DNA from: Jacaranda mimosifolia
Taxonomy: Eukaryota > Streptophyta > Magnoliopsida > Lamiales > Bignoniaceae
DNA length: 64,000 nt
Assembly: GCA_018894105.1 (NCBI GenBank)
Contig: CM032129.1
Coordinates: 32,443,468-32,507,467, forward strand
Direction: 5' to 3'
Positions within the stretch are counted from its first letter, which is position 1, and each line of letters begins with the position of its first letter. Shown in pieces: positions 1 through 11,778 of this stretch. A program made the translations under genes and the position numbers. Below the pieces are notes generated by a model. It saw only the letters and a program-made list of their open reading frames with translations. It searched no databases and was not told the DNA's origin.

Positions 1-297
1 TATTCGACTCGACAGGCTCGTGAGCCTAAACGAGCTTTTTATTATATATATATATTTTATATAATAATAATAATAATAATATGATGTTTATTATTATAAA
101 TTTTATTTCAAGCTTAAACGGGTTCGAGCTCATTCGAGCTTATACGAATCGAGCCTTATCAAATTAGAGCAATTTCATCCAAATTTATACGAATCGAACC
201 TTAATGAGCCGAGCCGAGCCTGAGCCCGAGTCTATTCTGACGAGCCGAGCTCAAGCCTAGCAGGCTCGGGCTCAGCTCGGCCCGTTTACACCCGTAG
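1..297 (+). mobile_element. GAGCTCGA-rich hAT-like MITE, truncated by window edge
   Basis: This stretch is dense in GAGCTCG/CGAGCC words, has an AT microsatellite core, and ends with TTTACACCCGTA, the inverted counterpart of the TAGGGGTGTAAA terminus seen in complete copies at 8930-9297 and 33354-33977. The left end lies outside the window. Non-autonomous; no open frame of interest. Confidence 0.6.
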
Positions 298-552
298 TTG
301 GCATTATTGCTCATGCATCACCCCGTACGTATTTTACTCTCTTTAATATGCTACCTGCACTTTTTCTCTTCCATCTTTCTATTGATTTAAATTTCCAAAA
401 GTTTTTACTGAAAACTTTCAACAACTCTAACTAATATTGTTGATTTTATATCTGGAACCCATCATACCCATCTCAATCACATGTACAAATTGAGGTAAAT
501 GATTAGATAAAAATAAATAGATTGATTTGGATGAATCTATTTACTTGGACTT
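298..552. other. Intergenic, nothing recognised
   Basis: AT-rich spacer between two transposon remnants. No gene, RNA or repeat recognised on either strand. Confidence 0.5.
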
Positions 553-555
553 TAA

Positions 556-860
556 TGGCCTGTTTGGTTTCATTTTCAAAGCTCATTTTTATATTTTTTA
601 CTATTTTAAAAATAAAACAGATTTTTTTTTACACATTTTCACTTAATATTATTTTTATTTCTATTTTCAAAACACATTTTTCAATAACTTATATATATTT
701 TTTCTCTATTATATTATTTCTATCTTTCTTCACATACAGTATATAAAAACCAATATAATCATTCTATTCAAATACAAGCTTATATTTACTAACTAACTTT
801 TTAAAATTTTAGAAATAATAGAAATAAAAATTAAAAATAAAAATAAAACCAAACGGGCAG
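556..860. mobile_element. Tourist/PIF-Harbinger-like MITE 1
   Basis: Terminal inverted repeats TGGCCTGTTTGGTTTCATTT and, at the far end, AAAATAAAACCAAACGGGCA. Flanked by TAA at 553-555 and 861-863, the 3-bp target duplication expected of PIF/Harbinger-type MITEs. The short open frame inside (522-746) is AT-rich noise. Confidence 0.7.
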
Positions 861-863
861 TAA

Positions 864-1184
864 GAGCCTGTTTGGTTTTATTTCCAAACTCCCTTTCCAC
901 AAATTTTAATATTTCAGAAATAGAAATCATCACTTTTTAAAAAATTTCACCCAACATAATTTTAATTTTCATTTTCAAAATACATTCTCCAATAACCTAT
1001 ATATCTTTTCCCAATAACTTATATATCTTCTCTCTCTATTTCATTATTTCTATCTCTCTCCACCTACAACCTACATAATCATTACATTTCCAAATATTTC
1101 ATTCAAATATATTTCCATTTTCACATCACATCACATAATTAATTCTCATCATTTCTAAAATGATGAAAATAACCAAACAGGCCC
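864..1184. mobile_element. Tourist/PIF-Harbinger-like MITE 2
   Basis: Begins GAGCCTGTTTGGTTTTATTT and ends AATAACCAAACAGGCCC, with TAA at 861-863 and 1185-1187. It abuts the preceding MITE of the same family and shares one TAA with it. Confidence 0.7.
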
Positions 1185-1187
1185 TAA

Positions 1188-1702
1188 ATCGTTTGATTTG
1201 GATTTTCACAATCTACGAGGCCGAGGGCAAAGTTCTGTCAACTACAGTCAAAAGTTGAATTTTGCTACCTAAATGTGCAATTTTTTCACACACACACACA
1301 CACACACACAAACCCCAAAAGAAAAAATAAAGAAAAAAAGAAAAAGTAACGCCTCGATATTGCTCACAACGAGGATTTTCCCTTTTTCTGTATTTTATTC
1401 CACGAAATTAGTCAAACAAAGCATAGGGATTAGGGAATCTGTTTTTTCATATTTTTCAACTTTGATGAGTAGTGCCCACAATTTCCCTCCATAATGTGAA
1501 TAGAACAATATCTATTTTGATCAAAAGCCATCATGATGAATCGCTTTATCTTTTCTATAAAATGATATATAATTCATGCAAGATTATGATTCGAAACTTG
1601 TTTAGGTTACATTAGGTAACAAAAATTGGTTGCCCAAGTTTGATGCTTTTGTGTTTGGATATGGGTTGTTCTTAAAAAAATGTCTAATTATGCGTAAAAC
1701 AC
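1188..1702. other. Intergenic with a short CA microsatellite
   Basis: AT-rich spacer with an (AC)n run of about 22 bp near 1289-1311. The small open frame at 1273-1494 starts in the microsatellite and resembles no protein I know. Confidence 0.5.
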
Positions 1703-1705
1703 TGA

Positions 1706-1973
1706 GGGCTAGTTTGATTGGATTTTTAAGTTATTTTACGATTATTTATCATTAATAATCTGTGTGATTTTTTATTATTATAATATGAATTGGTTGGTAT
1801 AATAAATAAATTCATGGGAGGTAGTATGTTAATTTATCATGAAAATTGCATAGATAAACGCTGTCTTTTGGTATTCATACGAGCCTAGGTATTTATTATC
1901 ACTCCAATCAAATAAATGATAAAATGGGATGAAAACACTATATCTCACCTAATCATTCAAACCAAACTAGCCT
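1706..1973. mobile_element. Short TIR MITE (GGGCTAGTTTG family)
   Basis: Starts GGGCTAGTTTGATTGG and ends CAAACCAAACTAGCCT; these are inverted repeats. Flanks are TGA (1703-1705) and TAA (1974-1976), two of three bases matching a Harbinger-type 3-bp duplication. Confidence 0.55.
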
Positions 1974-1976
1974 TAA

Positions 1977-2494
1977 TTCACTAATTTATGCTCTAGTTAT
2001 AGAACAACTTATGATGGATACACCTGATTAGATCTAACTAAGGATTGACGGGTTCTTGACTTTTTGAATAAAGCTAATGTGGTTGCTCCAAATTAAATCA
2101 CTTTAGCTACATATTACTTGCTAAATGACAATCTCCTATAGATATTTCGTTGTTAGATATGCATACATTATTAAAAATAATTTAAGTTTCTGAAAAATTT
2201 CTCCTTTTTATCAATTGCAAATGTAAGCATTGAGGAATTGAAGCTGGACAAATTCTTTTGATTTTAACTATTATTATTGACCTAATTTAAGCTTTTGAGT
2301 TCAATTTAATTTTAAAATAAGATAATATTATCCTAAAGTCAATTCAAATTTTGATGAAAAGATAAAAGTACCTGACAGATAGATCACCATTTGGTTGATC
2401 CTTTAGGAGGATTTGTTGTAGCCCAAGGCATGATACAAAACACATACACCCACACCCATAAAAAAAGGAAAAAATAAATGAAAGAACGGTAAAT
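1977..2494. other. Intergenic, nothing recognised
   Basis: AT-rich spacer without a supportable gene, RNA or repeat. Confidence 0.5.
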
Positions 2495-3166
2495 TGAGGC
2501 TATCAATGGATTGAATTTTAATTCGAATCTTATTTGAATTTTAAAATTTTTATCCGATTAAATATTCGATGAATAAAATTCGTTTATAAATATTCATAAT
2601 ATGAGATAAATGGATCGAATACAGAATTAAGCAATGTGATCCATTAAAGATTCGAATCTGAACTTTAATATTTTTTTATTAAATTAATACTTTTATGTAT
2701 AATATTAATAAAAATTTTAAAATAAAATCTATATATTATATTGACCTAATATCTATATTAACGTTTATATTATGCCAATAAGATTGAACTAAAAAATAAG
2801 AAAAATCCGGATAAAATGCCAAATGTAATACTGTATAATAATTTACCTATGTATTAATATAATGTGAAATAGGGGTTTAGTATTCAAATATTTAACTTTT
2901 GAACTAATACATAATAAAAAATTATTAAAAATTCAAATATAAGGTAAGTTTATTTTATAAATACAATACTTTTATACAATCCAAAAGAAAAAAATATTAA
3001 ATAAGATCAATTTTTTTTTATCTGATTTCGAATATCCATCGAATTCAAATATGGTATTGACAAACAAAAATCCTATACAATATCGGATTGAATTTGAATA
3101 AAAATTTTAATAATCGAATTTAGATATTGACTAATCTGATATAAATCCGACCTATTGATAGCCCTA
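2495..3166. mobile_element. TIR element with TGAGGCTATCAAT / ATTGATAGCCCTA ends
   Basis: Inverted termini bracket about 670 bp of AT-rich sequence containing many CGAAT/ATCCGA words. Possible 8-bp flanking duplication cggtaaat/cggcatac matches at only five of eight positions, so the hAT assignment is tentative. Confidence 0.45.
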
Positions 3167-3189
3167 CGGCATACCAATCGAGGGGGATT

Positions 3190-3480
3190 AGGATTGACAA
3201 TGAAGTATTGGGCTGGGCCAAAATTTCACTAAGCAACCGTGAAAGGGAAACAAAATCCATATGGTAGCTTGTGGATCACAACAATAAGTGGAGTGGCGCT
3301 GGCCCATTATGTGACGGGACCAAAGATTGGGCCCTCCCCTCCGGAACTCGCGAAATTTCATTTTTAATTTTTTAGACTAAAAGTCGTTTAGCAAATGCGG
3401 TTGTGGCGGGTAATTTCACCGCTGTCGGGAGAAAAGTGAGGCGAATTTTACTGCCGGAGTAAGTACAAGTTGGCGGGGCC
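3190..3480 (+). promoter_or_regulatory. Decayed promoter/5' UTR of the prefoldin 6 pseudogene, with TGGGCC motifs
   Basis: Several TGGGCC/GGCCCA words (CTGGGCC near 3210, TGGCCCA near 3300, TTGGGCCC near 3327) lie 150-270 bp before the former start codon. These resemble site II elements common in promoters of plant growth and housekeeping genes. A GC-richer leader follows. Their presence argues that the adjacent gene copy was duplicated as DNA with its promoter, not retroposed. Inference from motif content only. Confidence 0.4.
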
Positions 3481-5542
3481 ACGGCGTCGGCCGCTGTCAA
3501 AGTGCTACTGAGACACCTTAAGAACAAAGCTAACTATCTCAACAGACTTCAGGAAGGATTTTCTGTTAACCTTCTCTAATTTGTTTAATGCTAACATGCG
3601 CACAAATTATTACCTATTATGTTTGTATTATGTTTCTATGGATCCTATTTCCGTTAAAGTATTAATATTGTTTCTTGAATTCTACTATTTTTTTGTATAA
3701 TCGTTTGAGATATAGGGAAGAATCACAAAGTCGGAAAGAAATATACTAGTCAGCTTGGCGAAAACGAGATTGTCCTCAAGGTAGGTCTGCTTTCCTATCT
3801 GTAGTTATTTTGCATTTTTTGGTTATATGTTCGAATGATTTAATGATTTTTGCTATGGTGATATTTTTATTTTGGGGGGAATTTTGTGAAGGAATTGGAT
3901 CTATTGAATGAGGAGCAAATGCATAGAAATTCATTGGTCCAGTGCTTGTGAAACAGAATTTGGCTGAGGCAGATGTGAATGTTTGATTACATCTCAGCTG
4001 AATTGTAAGCCTGTTTTCACTTTAATGATGTCATAATATTGGAAGGGCTTCATATGTTTGGTTCCGCAAGAATCTCCATGTGTGCTTCATCCTTGTGCTT
4101 ATAACTATGATATTGGACCTGATTATATGCAATTTAATTGATGAAGTTCTTCCAAATTTGAGTGCATATTATTTGTATTCTTGCCTTAACAATTGAGCTT
4201 TTCTGAAAATGAACCAAGGTGGCATTTGAAAATTGGTGGCTAGAGGCTACTGAAAGAAACAAGAATTGGTCATATGCATAAAACTATGGAAGATCAAGTT
4301 AGACTACAGAAATTGTCCTCTTTGTACCTGATGGGTCTTTTGGTCCAAATTTCTGATGGGTTATCAAATTATCATGGTAAAATGATCTAAAGCAATCCTT
4401 AGTTTGTTTAGTTGGCTGTTGTGGGAAGCCTAAGTATTTTTTTGTGGAGAGCCTACTCTCTTTCAATGCATGGGACTGATATGAAGCATCAGGAGTAATG
4501 AAATTTATGTCCTGTGGGTGCAGTTTTTCAATCCTCTGCTGATCTTAGTAACAGAATACAGTTATGTTGATCTACTGGTGATTTCTTATTTTCCACTTTA
4601 TAAAATATTCTAGTCCTTGTTTTTGCTACATCAATGTCTCATGAACACCAAAACTTCCTCTTTTTGTAGCTTCTTTTCTGTAGGACCAACATATTTTCTA
4701 AGGGAAAATCAGTTTTATAACACAACAAGCTTGGTCATCCATGCCCTGGCCCCAGATTTCATAGCAATTGATTGGAATTTTTGAATATTAGTTTGGTATA
4801 TAATTTACAAGTTAAATGGCAACCTGTCAATCACTTAAGTTGTTAACTTTTGAGTTGAAAATATCTCTTGTTTGTTTTTTTGGTTACTCTTTCTTTCTTC
4901 CTTTGCTTTAAATTTGTTGTCTTGCACCAGGAAGCATTTAGATTCCATTCTTCAAAATTTGGAAGGGAAAAAAAAACAGAAAGAAAGCAGTTAGTAGCTC
5001 TGCCATTTTTCCAAATTAACCTGAGTTTTATCATAATTAATTTTATTTTTCTCTTTGGCACGTGAACTTGCTTTATGTCTTGTTATGACAAGATATAAGA
5101 GCCGAAATCATTTCTATTTGGAGCCTGTCAAGATAATGCACTATCTTCTACTGATTAGAAGAACACTCACTGATAGCATACATACATGTTGCAATGAGCC
5201 TGACACTTTGTGTTTTGGACCCACCATACACTTAAATGAGAAAGCTTAGAGACACCTAATAAGCAAACCCCAATGGTTTTAATTGTGTTATTTTGAACTG
5301 ACGTTAAAAAAAACCCAGTTTTGTCATCTGCTGCCTTTTTTTTTTATTTTTTTATTTTTATCTCCTCCCTTTTTGTTGTTGTTGTTGTTTTAAATGTTTT
5401 TTTTCCCTTTTCTGGGTAGCACATATCATAACTGCTTTTCTGTAAACTGAATTGGATTGCTGATTCCTTATTGTCCCACTTTACAGATCTTCAAGTTACA
5501 ACAAAAATTCAGTCTCTGCAGGCTGGAATAGGCAAGGCATAA
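3481..5542 (+). pseudogene. Prefoldin subunit 6 pseudogene (non-processed, five exons)
   Basis: Prefoldin 6 is a beta subunit of the hexameric cytosolic chaperone that hands nascent actin and tubulin to CCT. Five exon-like blocks match the family in order: 3481-3556 (AAVKVLLRHLKNKANYLNRL), 3710-3780 (KNHKVGKKYTSQLGENEIVL), 3892-4004 (ELDLLNE then a frame break, with VLVKQNLAEA recoverable in another frame), 4931-4989 (KHLDSILQNLEG) and 5487-5542 (IFKLQQ, then QSLQAGIGKA and TAA). Introns sit where codon phase continues, for example exons 1 and 2 join in phase (76+71 nt). Lesions: ATG is ACG at 3481; exon 1 donor is GA instead of GT; a 1-nt loss and an in-frame TAG occur in exon 3; about 15 nt are missing near 3990; exon 5 has a frameshift. 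Retained introns exclude a processed copy. The family assignment rests on recall of prefoldin 6 sequences. Confidence 0.85.
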
Positions 5543-6587
5543 TACATATACCTGAGTCAGCAACCATGAAGAAGTGGCAGTCAGTCGGAGCTATTTGGGC
5601 ATAAAAATGGTTTCTCTGTGTGGGAACTGCAGTCGGTAGCATGTTTGGATGAGCTGGAGTGTAAAAATATATAAGGAAGCTTTAAGCTGAATTAGTTGGT
5701 CTATAATAAGGAAATGACATCACATAAGATGCTCTCCAGATCAAATAGGCCTTTAGATAAGAAGGATGAAATACTATTCTTACTAGCACCTTAGTTGAAT
5801 GTATTCCATCAGGAGTGAGCTCCTATTAGAGCCACAAATTTGTTCTGCAAAGGACTTGATATCTTCCAAGAAGTGCATGTGGGTTTTTTGTCAAATAAGC
5901 ACTTTTTTCGTGTCTTTTGGACGTACATCATGGAATTATACTGCTATGAGAAAATGTTGAAAGCATTAAGAAAGTTGGAGTAGTCTACGGTACAATCATG
6001 ATTATACATACCTTATTTGAGGGATATATACTTGTATTTAATTTAAACCGTTTTTATGATTAGTTGGCAACACAATAAAGTACATTTAATCTGTTACCTG
6101 TACAAACAATTGATGGTATATTCCCCTTATATGTTGTGGGTGCATTATAGTAAAATAATTGCTATCAATAATAATTTTTTATTTTGAGCTCCATCCCATT
6201 AAATGGCTCCATATATATTTTGGGCCTATTAAATTGAGTTTTTTTTAAAATGCTTTTTCATTATTAAACAAATCACAATTTATTCTCAATTGAAATTCTT
6301 CAAATCAATTTAAAATTCTAGGTATTATTAATGTATTGGCTAACATGAATTCATATTTATATTTTAACATTATTTAGAGAATTTATTTTCATATCAGTTA
6401 AATTCTAAAGATAAAAATCAATAAAAAACTAAATAATAAATGATAAAATTGTTCTTTATTAAAACTATATTCAAAATATTTATATATGTACATATACAAA
6501 TATGCATATATATATGTATGTATATATGTATTTTATATATTTATATATATAAATGCATACATTATATATATGCATAGGTATATATCT
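5543..6587. other. Intergenic, AT-rich
   Basis: Follows the prefoldin pseudogene. The first few hundred bases may be its former 3' UTR. The rest is AT-rich with TATA/TATG repeats near 6480-6570. No gene recognised. Confidence 0.5.
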
Positions 6588-6735
6588 CCCCACCCCAACT
6601 TCCATAACCCCCAAATCCTGCGGCCACGGCCTGCCCGGGGGTGGGTGGGGGTGGGGATGTGGGGGTTGTGGTAGCTGAGTGTCGAAGTGTGGTTGCGTGG
6701 GTGGGGTACTGGTAGGGGTGGTTGCGGTTCCAAGA
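6588..6735 (+). other. G-rich island with strong G-quadruplex motif
   Basis: Within very AT-rich surroundings there is a C-rich then G-rich stretch. Positions 6637-6656 read GGGGGTGGGTGGGGGTGGGG, followed by a further G5 run at 6661-6665 and more G tracts to about 6725. Four or more G3+ tracts separated by single bases meet the usual G4 pattern. The open frames on both strands here are by-products of the skewed composition. Confidence 0.7.
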
Positions 6736-7709
6736 AGTAAGTTATTTTTGTTTTTATTTATTTATTCACTTTTTAATGAAAAATAAATTTAATTAAGTTA
6801 AATAAATATATATATATATATATATATTAATATGTAAGTAACTTAAAATTATATTACCTGAAATAATAAACTTAAAATTTTCTTGTTTTAAATTTTTTTA
6901 CTTATTAACTAAATTTAGTTAAATTATTTTAAATATGTCTATTTAATATTATTGAGTATATAATATATAAGTTAAAATTGTTAAAATTATATTGTAGAAA
7001 AATAGTTTTAGATTTTTCTATTTTTTAAAAATTTATATCTTAATTAATAAATAAATCAATTAAATTTATTCATATTATTTTGAACATTTTATTATTTAAC
7101 AATATAGAGTATATAACTCAAAATTTTTAAAGTTAAATTATTTAAGATAATAGATTTTTATTTTAACTTTTTTTTTGGGGGGAACATATTTACCAAGAAT
7201 TAAATGTATTAAGAATTTAAAATGCAAAATAATGACTTATTGTGAAATTAACAACAACTTGTTGTAAAGATATGTATTATTTAATTTAAAAATATCTCAT
7301 ATATATGAGTGAAGTACAACTTTACCTCACTGTAGACATCCCCAAGAAAGTTTAGTGGGTACTTGTTAAGTTCGAAATTTTGGACTAGCTTGAGAATAAT
7401 TCTTAAAAATTTGAAGGATTTCACAAAATTATTGATTTTGATGCATTTGAATATCTTCAAATGAAAAATATTTTTATTACTACCACTGTCTTATTAACAC
7501 ACATGATGAGATAGATGTACTGAATTTTGATTTAACGATGATCTTTCAATTTTTAAGTCAATATTTATTTATGAGTAAGAATACTAAGAAAGTAAATATG
7601 CTCCATAAAAGCAAAGATGTAGAATAAATGAAAATTAATAAACACATCTTGTTTATATTTTTTCCAATGAAAATACAGGTTATTTGTAGGGTCAAATTTT
7701 ACGAATCCT
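6736..7709. other. Intergenic, very AT-rich
   Basis: Long AT-rich stretch with an (AT)n run near 6810-6828. No gene or defined repeat recognised. Confidence 0.5.
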
Positions 7710-8120
7710 ACTGAAATTCATCCATATTTCATTTTGAAATTGAGATTACACAAGTCTTATTGAACTCAATCTTATTTCACCAGGTTTCAACCTATGTTTT
7801 TTGTTGTACTTGAATCGACTTGATCAAACTGAATTCTTATTAACCAAGAATCTCGAGTCTGTTTCAATAGTTAAGACTACGCCCACCAGCTCAATTTATA
7901 ATGAGGTATAATAGAATTTACCCATATTTCATTTTGAAATTTTGGATTGCCCGAGAGTCCTATTAAATTCAATGTATTTATATTGCCTCAACCTATAATC
8001 TGTGATGGACTTGGATCGACAGGTTCAAAGCGAACTCATTTTAACTAAGAACCTCAACTTCATTTCAATTGTTAAAATTATAAACATCATCTCGATTTAT
8101 AATGGAATCCAATAGAATAA
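7710..8120. repeat. Degenerate direct duplication, period 200 bp
   Basis: The phrase CCATATTTCATTTTGAAAT occurs at about 7722 and again at about 7922. Later phrases (TTGGATCGAC-like, AACTAAGAACCTC-like, ATCTCGATTTATAATG-like) follow in the same order in both halves. The two units are clearly diverged. Function unknown. Confidence 0.6.
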
Positions 8121-8929
8121 TTCCACCTATCATCTATCTTGTTCCACTATAACAATCCAAATAAAATAACACTCTATTATCATAATATCATATTTGCTAT
8201 ACTCAAATTCTACTATTTTCTCTTAAACCTTGATGATCATTTATCGCATGACTCATTTCTCATCTTTTCCCTTACGTGCCATCTAATGCCATCTTTTACA
8301 GCCAAATACCAAACCAAGAATTCAAGATGGCAGGCAGTATACTGATCCACTGTCAATACTCTATTATCATGTCACCTGTAAATTCTTGAATGAAATTTCT
8401 GCGTTAATCCTAGTGGACACTACAATAAAGTTCTGCAGATAAAGTTGAAAAATTCTCTTGTAAACTCGATGAAGCTTTTGAAACAACGTGCATTTGTACT
8501 ATAAAAGACGAAGTTCTGATTTCCCATCCCCACAAGCACGAGCAAATCCCCGCCAGAATTGGTGTAATTGGTCAGGCCGATGCAGCCTTCCTAGGGCACT
8601 GCCGTTCCCACACTCCAACAAAATATATTTTCTGATTCAGATTCACACAGATGTTGGGGCAAATCACAAGCTATTTTCCAGGCCATTCTTGTGTAGTGCT
8701 ATAACTTTAGAATTGCATGCCTTGATATGATTGTGATTGGGTGGTCCAACATATCTGATTTGGGTTCGGTCTATTTAGGGTCCATCGGGTCGTTGTGCTT
8801 GTTATGAGAGGATTGAATTTAGGTGCAATATGACGTCATTATAGAGTAAAGGGTAGGTGGGAGGTCTAGAGGAAAGCCCTCCGAAACTTAAATCAATAGG
8901 TCGAAATGTTAGAGTCGATTAGGGGTGTA
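8121..8929. other. Intergenic; short open frames not supported as genes
   Basis: Less AT-biased than its surroundings between 8340 and 8730 and carries an 80-codon frame at 8488-8730. I recognise no domain, splice pattern or promoter in it. It could be part of an untranslated exon or an eroded gene. Confidence 0.35.
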
Positions 8930-9297
8930 AGATGAGTTGAGTCAGCTCATGAGCCTCATGAGCCGGCTCGATTGTAGCTTGATTCGAGCTTCTCGAGCTC
9001 GAGCCTCATTTTGGTTGTTCAAAAGCTCATGAGTTTTTTTTATTTTTAAATATTTTTATATATTAATTAAATAGTTATTATATATTAATAATTTACTTAT
9101 TTTTATTTTTAAATACTTTCTATATATTAATTAAATAACTATTTATATTAATAATTTACTTTTTTTAAAAATATTTTATATATAATATTAAATAATTATT
9201 ATATATTAATAATTAAACTTTATTTTTACTGAGCTCTCGAGCTCGAACTCAGAATTTTTTTCAAGCTCGACTCGAGTTTGACTCATTTACACCCATA
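8930..9297. mobile_element. GAGCTCGA-rich hAT-like MITE, complete
   Basis: Begins TAGGGGTGTAAGATGAGTTG and ends GACTCATTTACACCCATA, which are inverted repeats. The 8-bp flanks are gagtcgat (8922-8929) and gagtagat (9298-9305), matching at seven positions, as expected for hAT superfamily target duplications. Internally rich in GAGCTC/CTCGAG words around an AT core. Confidence 0.75.
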
Positions 9298-9504
9298 GAG
9301 TAGATTAATAGAAAATTTACCTTTGGCGTAATGTGAATGAGAGTATTTGTATTGAAGGTGTTGCGTTGCATTTGTCCTTTAAAATTTAAGTGGCATCTTA
9401 AGACGAGCAATATGTCTTTAATCAATAGTTGAAATAGAAGATTATGCTCAAGTGATCTCATCATAAGTCGAACTCAATTAACCTACATAAAACAACACGA
9501 ATTC
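9298..9504. other. Short spacer
   Basis: Spacer between two MITEs, no feature recognised. Confidence 0.4.
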
Positions 9505-9507
9505 TAA

Positions 9508-9836
9508 GTGCTTGTTTGGTTTTGTTTTCATTTTCTGTCGAAAATGAAAATAGAAATCAATTAACTTCTCTACTATCTTCACAAATGTTTTCATTCTGAA
9601 AATATTTTCCAAAACACACTATTACTTTCTCTTTCCATTTTCACTTTTCATTTTCTCCTACTTATATTTATACAACTTTTAATATAAAACACTATATTTT
9701 TCAAATACAACTCATTTTTAACCCTACATAATCATTACATTTTAAACAAAACCTTCAAACAACATTTCATTTTCAAATTCAAATTTATAACTAACTTTTC
9801 ACTCTTTATTTTCAGAAAACAAATCCAAACGGGCCC
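9508..9836. mobile_element. Tourist/PIF-Harbinger-like MITE
   Basis: Begins GTGCTTGTTTGGTTTTGTTT and ends AACAAATCCAAACGGGCCC. Flanked by TAA on both sides (9505-9507 and 9837-9839), a perfect 3-bp duplication. Same family as the copies at 556, 864 and 38788. Confidence 0.75.
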
Positions 9837-9839
9837 TAA

Positions 9840-11030
9840 AGTGTTAAGGAATAACTTTTAATAGTATAGTAAGCTCTTATTCCTTTAAATACATATGTGT
9901 TTCATCTCAATATTATTCTATTTATAGCATAATTCACGTGGTTTCATCAACCAAAAAAAAAAAAAAAAAAATTTTTTTTTGAAGTGATAGTCTCATCAAA
10001 TGGTCTTTGGAAAAGAAATTCCCACTCCCGCCTGCAAAATTTATCTCCATTTCCGGATTTAATAAGTAGAATAATAATCATGGAGAGTGACGTTTTATAG
10101 TACAATCATTGCGGGTTGAATTAATCTTTCCCTTTGGTTTTTTGACAAAGACCATTGCCGTGTTTTTTGAAATGCGCTAATTAATCCCCCCTTTTTCATG
10201 GCCAAATGCTTTTAATTACCACTTTGTAAGCCAAGAAATGCGCCTTATAATGCCTATATTCATCTCATTTTATAGAGTTTGTTTTGAGATAAGCTAGGGT
10301 TTAGACTTTAGGCCCCATTTACGAAGTTTATAAATTTTTCAAAATATTTTATAAATATTTTATGTACGAACGTTTAGATTACATATTGACAAGTAAAATT
10401 TATTAGAAGAGTTTACAAATTTTTAAGTGAGGAGTTCGTGCTTATTTTTTAAAATTTTAATAATTTTTTTTTATTTTAATCATACTAATGATAATTTTTT
10501 TTTATTAATAATAACTTATAAATTTCAAAAAGTCTTATTTTATTCAAACAATTTAATAATTTATAAATAAAAAGTTCATGAAAACACATTCTTATAAATC
10601 TAGAAACCAAAAATATGAATATGTCGAATCAAATCAAGTTATTTGAAGATTGACTAAGAGTGTTTGCAACCAGTGTATTTAAAAGATCTTATAAAATGCT
10701 AAACTTATTTGGCTAGGTCTTATATTACCTCTTGAAGTGATTGGACAAAATAAGATGTCGTCAGAGTTTATAAAATATTAATAATGATAATTTTACAATG
10801 AATATGGTTAAAAATTGTAATTGAGTTTGTTAAGATTTTAAAAATAAGATAAAAATATTTTATCTTTTTTTTTTTCCAAAAAAAATGATAAGTCCTTTTG
10901 TTTTATTTTGAGAATTTATAAGTTCTGTTTTTAATTTTTTTTTCAAATACTTTATAGTATTTGATAAGTTGATCTGAAGCATCTTAATAGATGTTTTGTG
11001 AAGCTTGGAATTAAGCTTACCAAAAGACTA
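9840..11030. other. Intergenic with eroded MITE-like sequence
   Basis: AT-rich. Sequence around 10660-10990 shares phrases such as TTTAAAAGATCTTATAAAAT with the MITE at 32826-33241, so it is probably a decayed copy. No gene recognised. Confidence 0.35.
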
Positions 11031-11115
11031 CCGAGTGTCATCGTCCTCATACTTATATGTCTGAGATTTGATGTGGAAATTCTATCAAATTATAAGTGCG
11101 TGTACGCGTAAATGA
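11031..11115 (+). repeat. SINE-like (tRNA-related) fragment
   Basis: CCGAGTGTCATCGTCCTCAT followed by a GAGATTTGATGTGGAAATTC stretch resembles a pol III A-box/B-box arrangement and is similar to the unit at 61364-61430. Assignment rests on this resemblance and on the clearer copy at 11664. Confidence 0.4.
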
Positions 11116-11663
11116 AAAAAAATTACGTCACTCAAATACCCTCTTAATATTATTTTCTATTTAAGTTATAATTCAATCAACAGCTTGTGGCAGCAAAATT
11201 TCACTATTTTTCATATGCTGCAAGTTAAAATTTTGAAATATTGAAGTTTATGATGAAAATGATACAAGAGCAATTATAAGACAGAAAGATACAAAGGTCA
11301 AGAGTTAGGCACAATAAAAACAACAATAATTGACTGATTAGTACTAATCTCCGACATTAATTTTGCTTTAAGATATTTTTAGATACTTGTCTTTTTCAAT
11401 TTTTGGTGGTTACGTAGTATAATCACTTGAGTTTAATATCAAAATAGTAAAAATTAATCCCCACTTTCCCCAGATAAGACAATTACTTGGTGAAAGATAA
11501 TCAGAAATGACCACTTTCTTTGTCAAATGAAAGACACTTTTTTCAGGTTTATTATTACTAAAACAAATTAATTTGTGAATATTTTAACATAATATGATAA
11601 TTTTTCAATTTTCATGCATAAAAGTGATTGAATTAGTTAATCTTTATATCATTAACAACATAA

Positions 11664-11778
11664 ATGCTAGCCGAGTAGCCTGTGGTCCAGCAATATAAGT
11701 ATCTCATATAATATGGGAGGTTAGGAGTTCGAGTCCGAACGGATTTTTATTGTGCATGTGTATAAATAAATAAAAAAA
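11664..11778 (+). mobile_element. SINE-like element with A/B box and A-rich tail
   Basis: A tRNA-like head (CTAGCCGAGTAGCCTGTGG) is followed about 40 bp later by a B-box-like GGAGTTCGAGTCCGAAC near 11724-11740. An A-rich tail ending AAATAAATAAAAAAAGA follows. This is the organisation of a short tRNA-derived SINE. The head does not fold into an intact tRNA that I can confirm. Confidence 0.5.

Noticed and set aside
8488..8730. 80-codon frame in a less AT-rich patch
   Set aside because: No recognisable protein similarity or gene signals.
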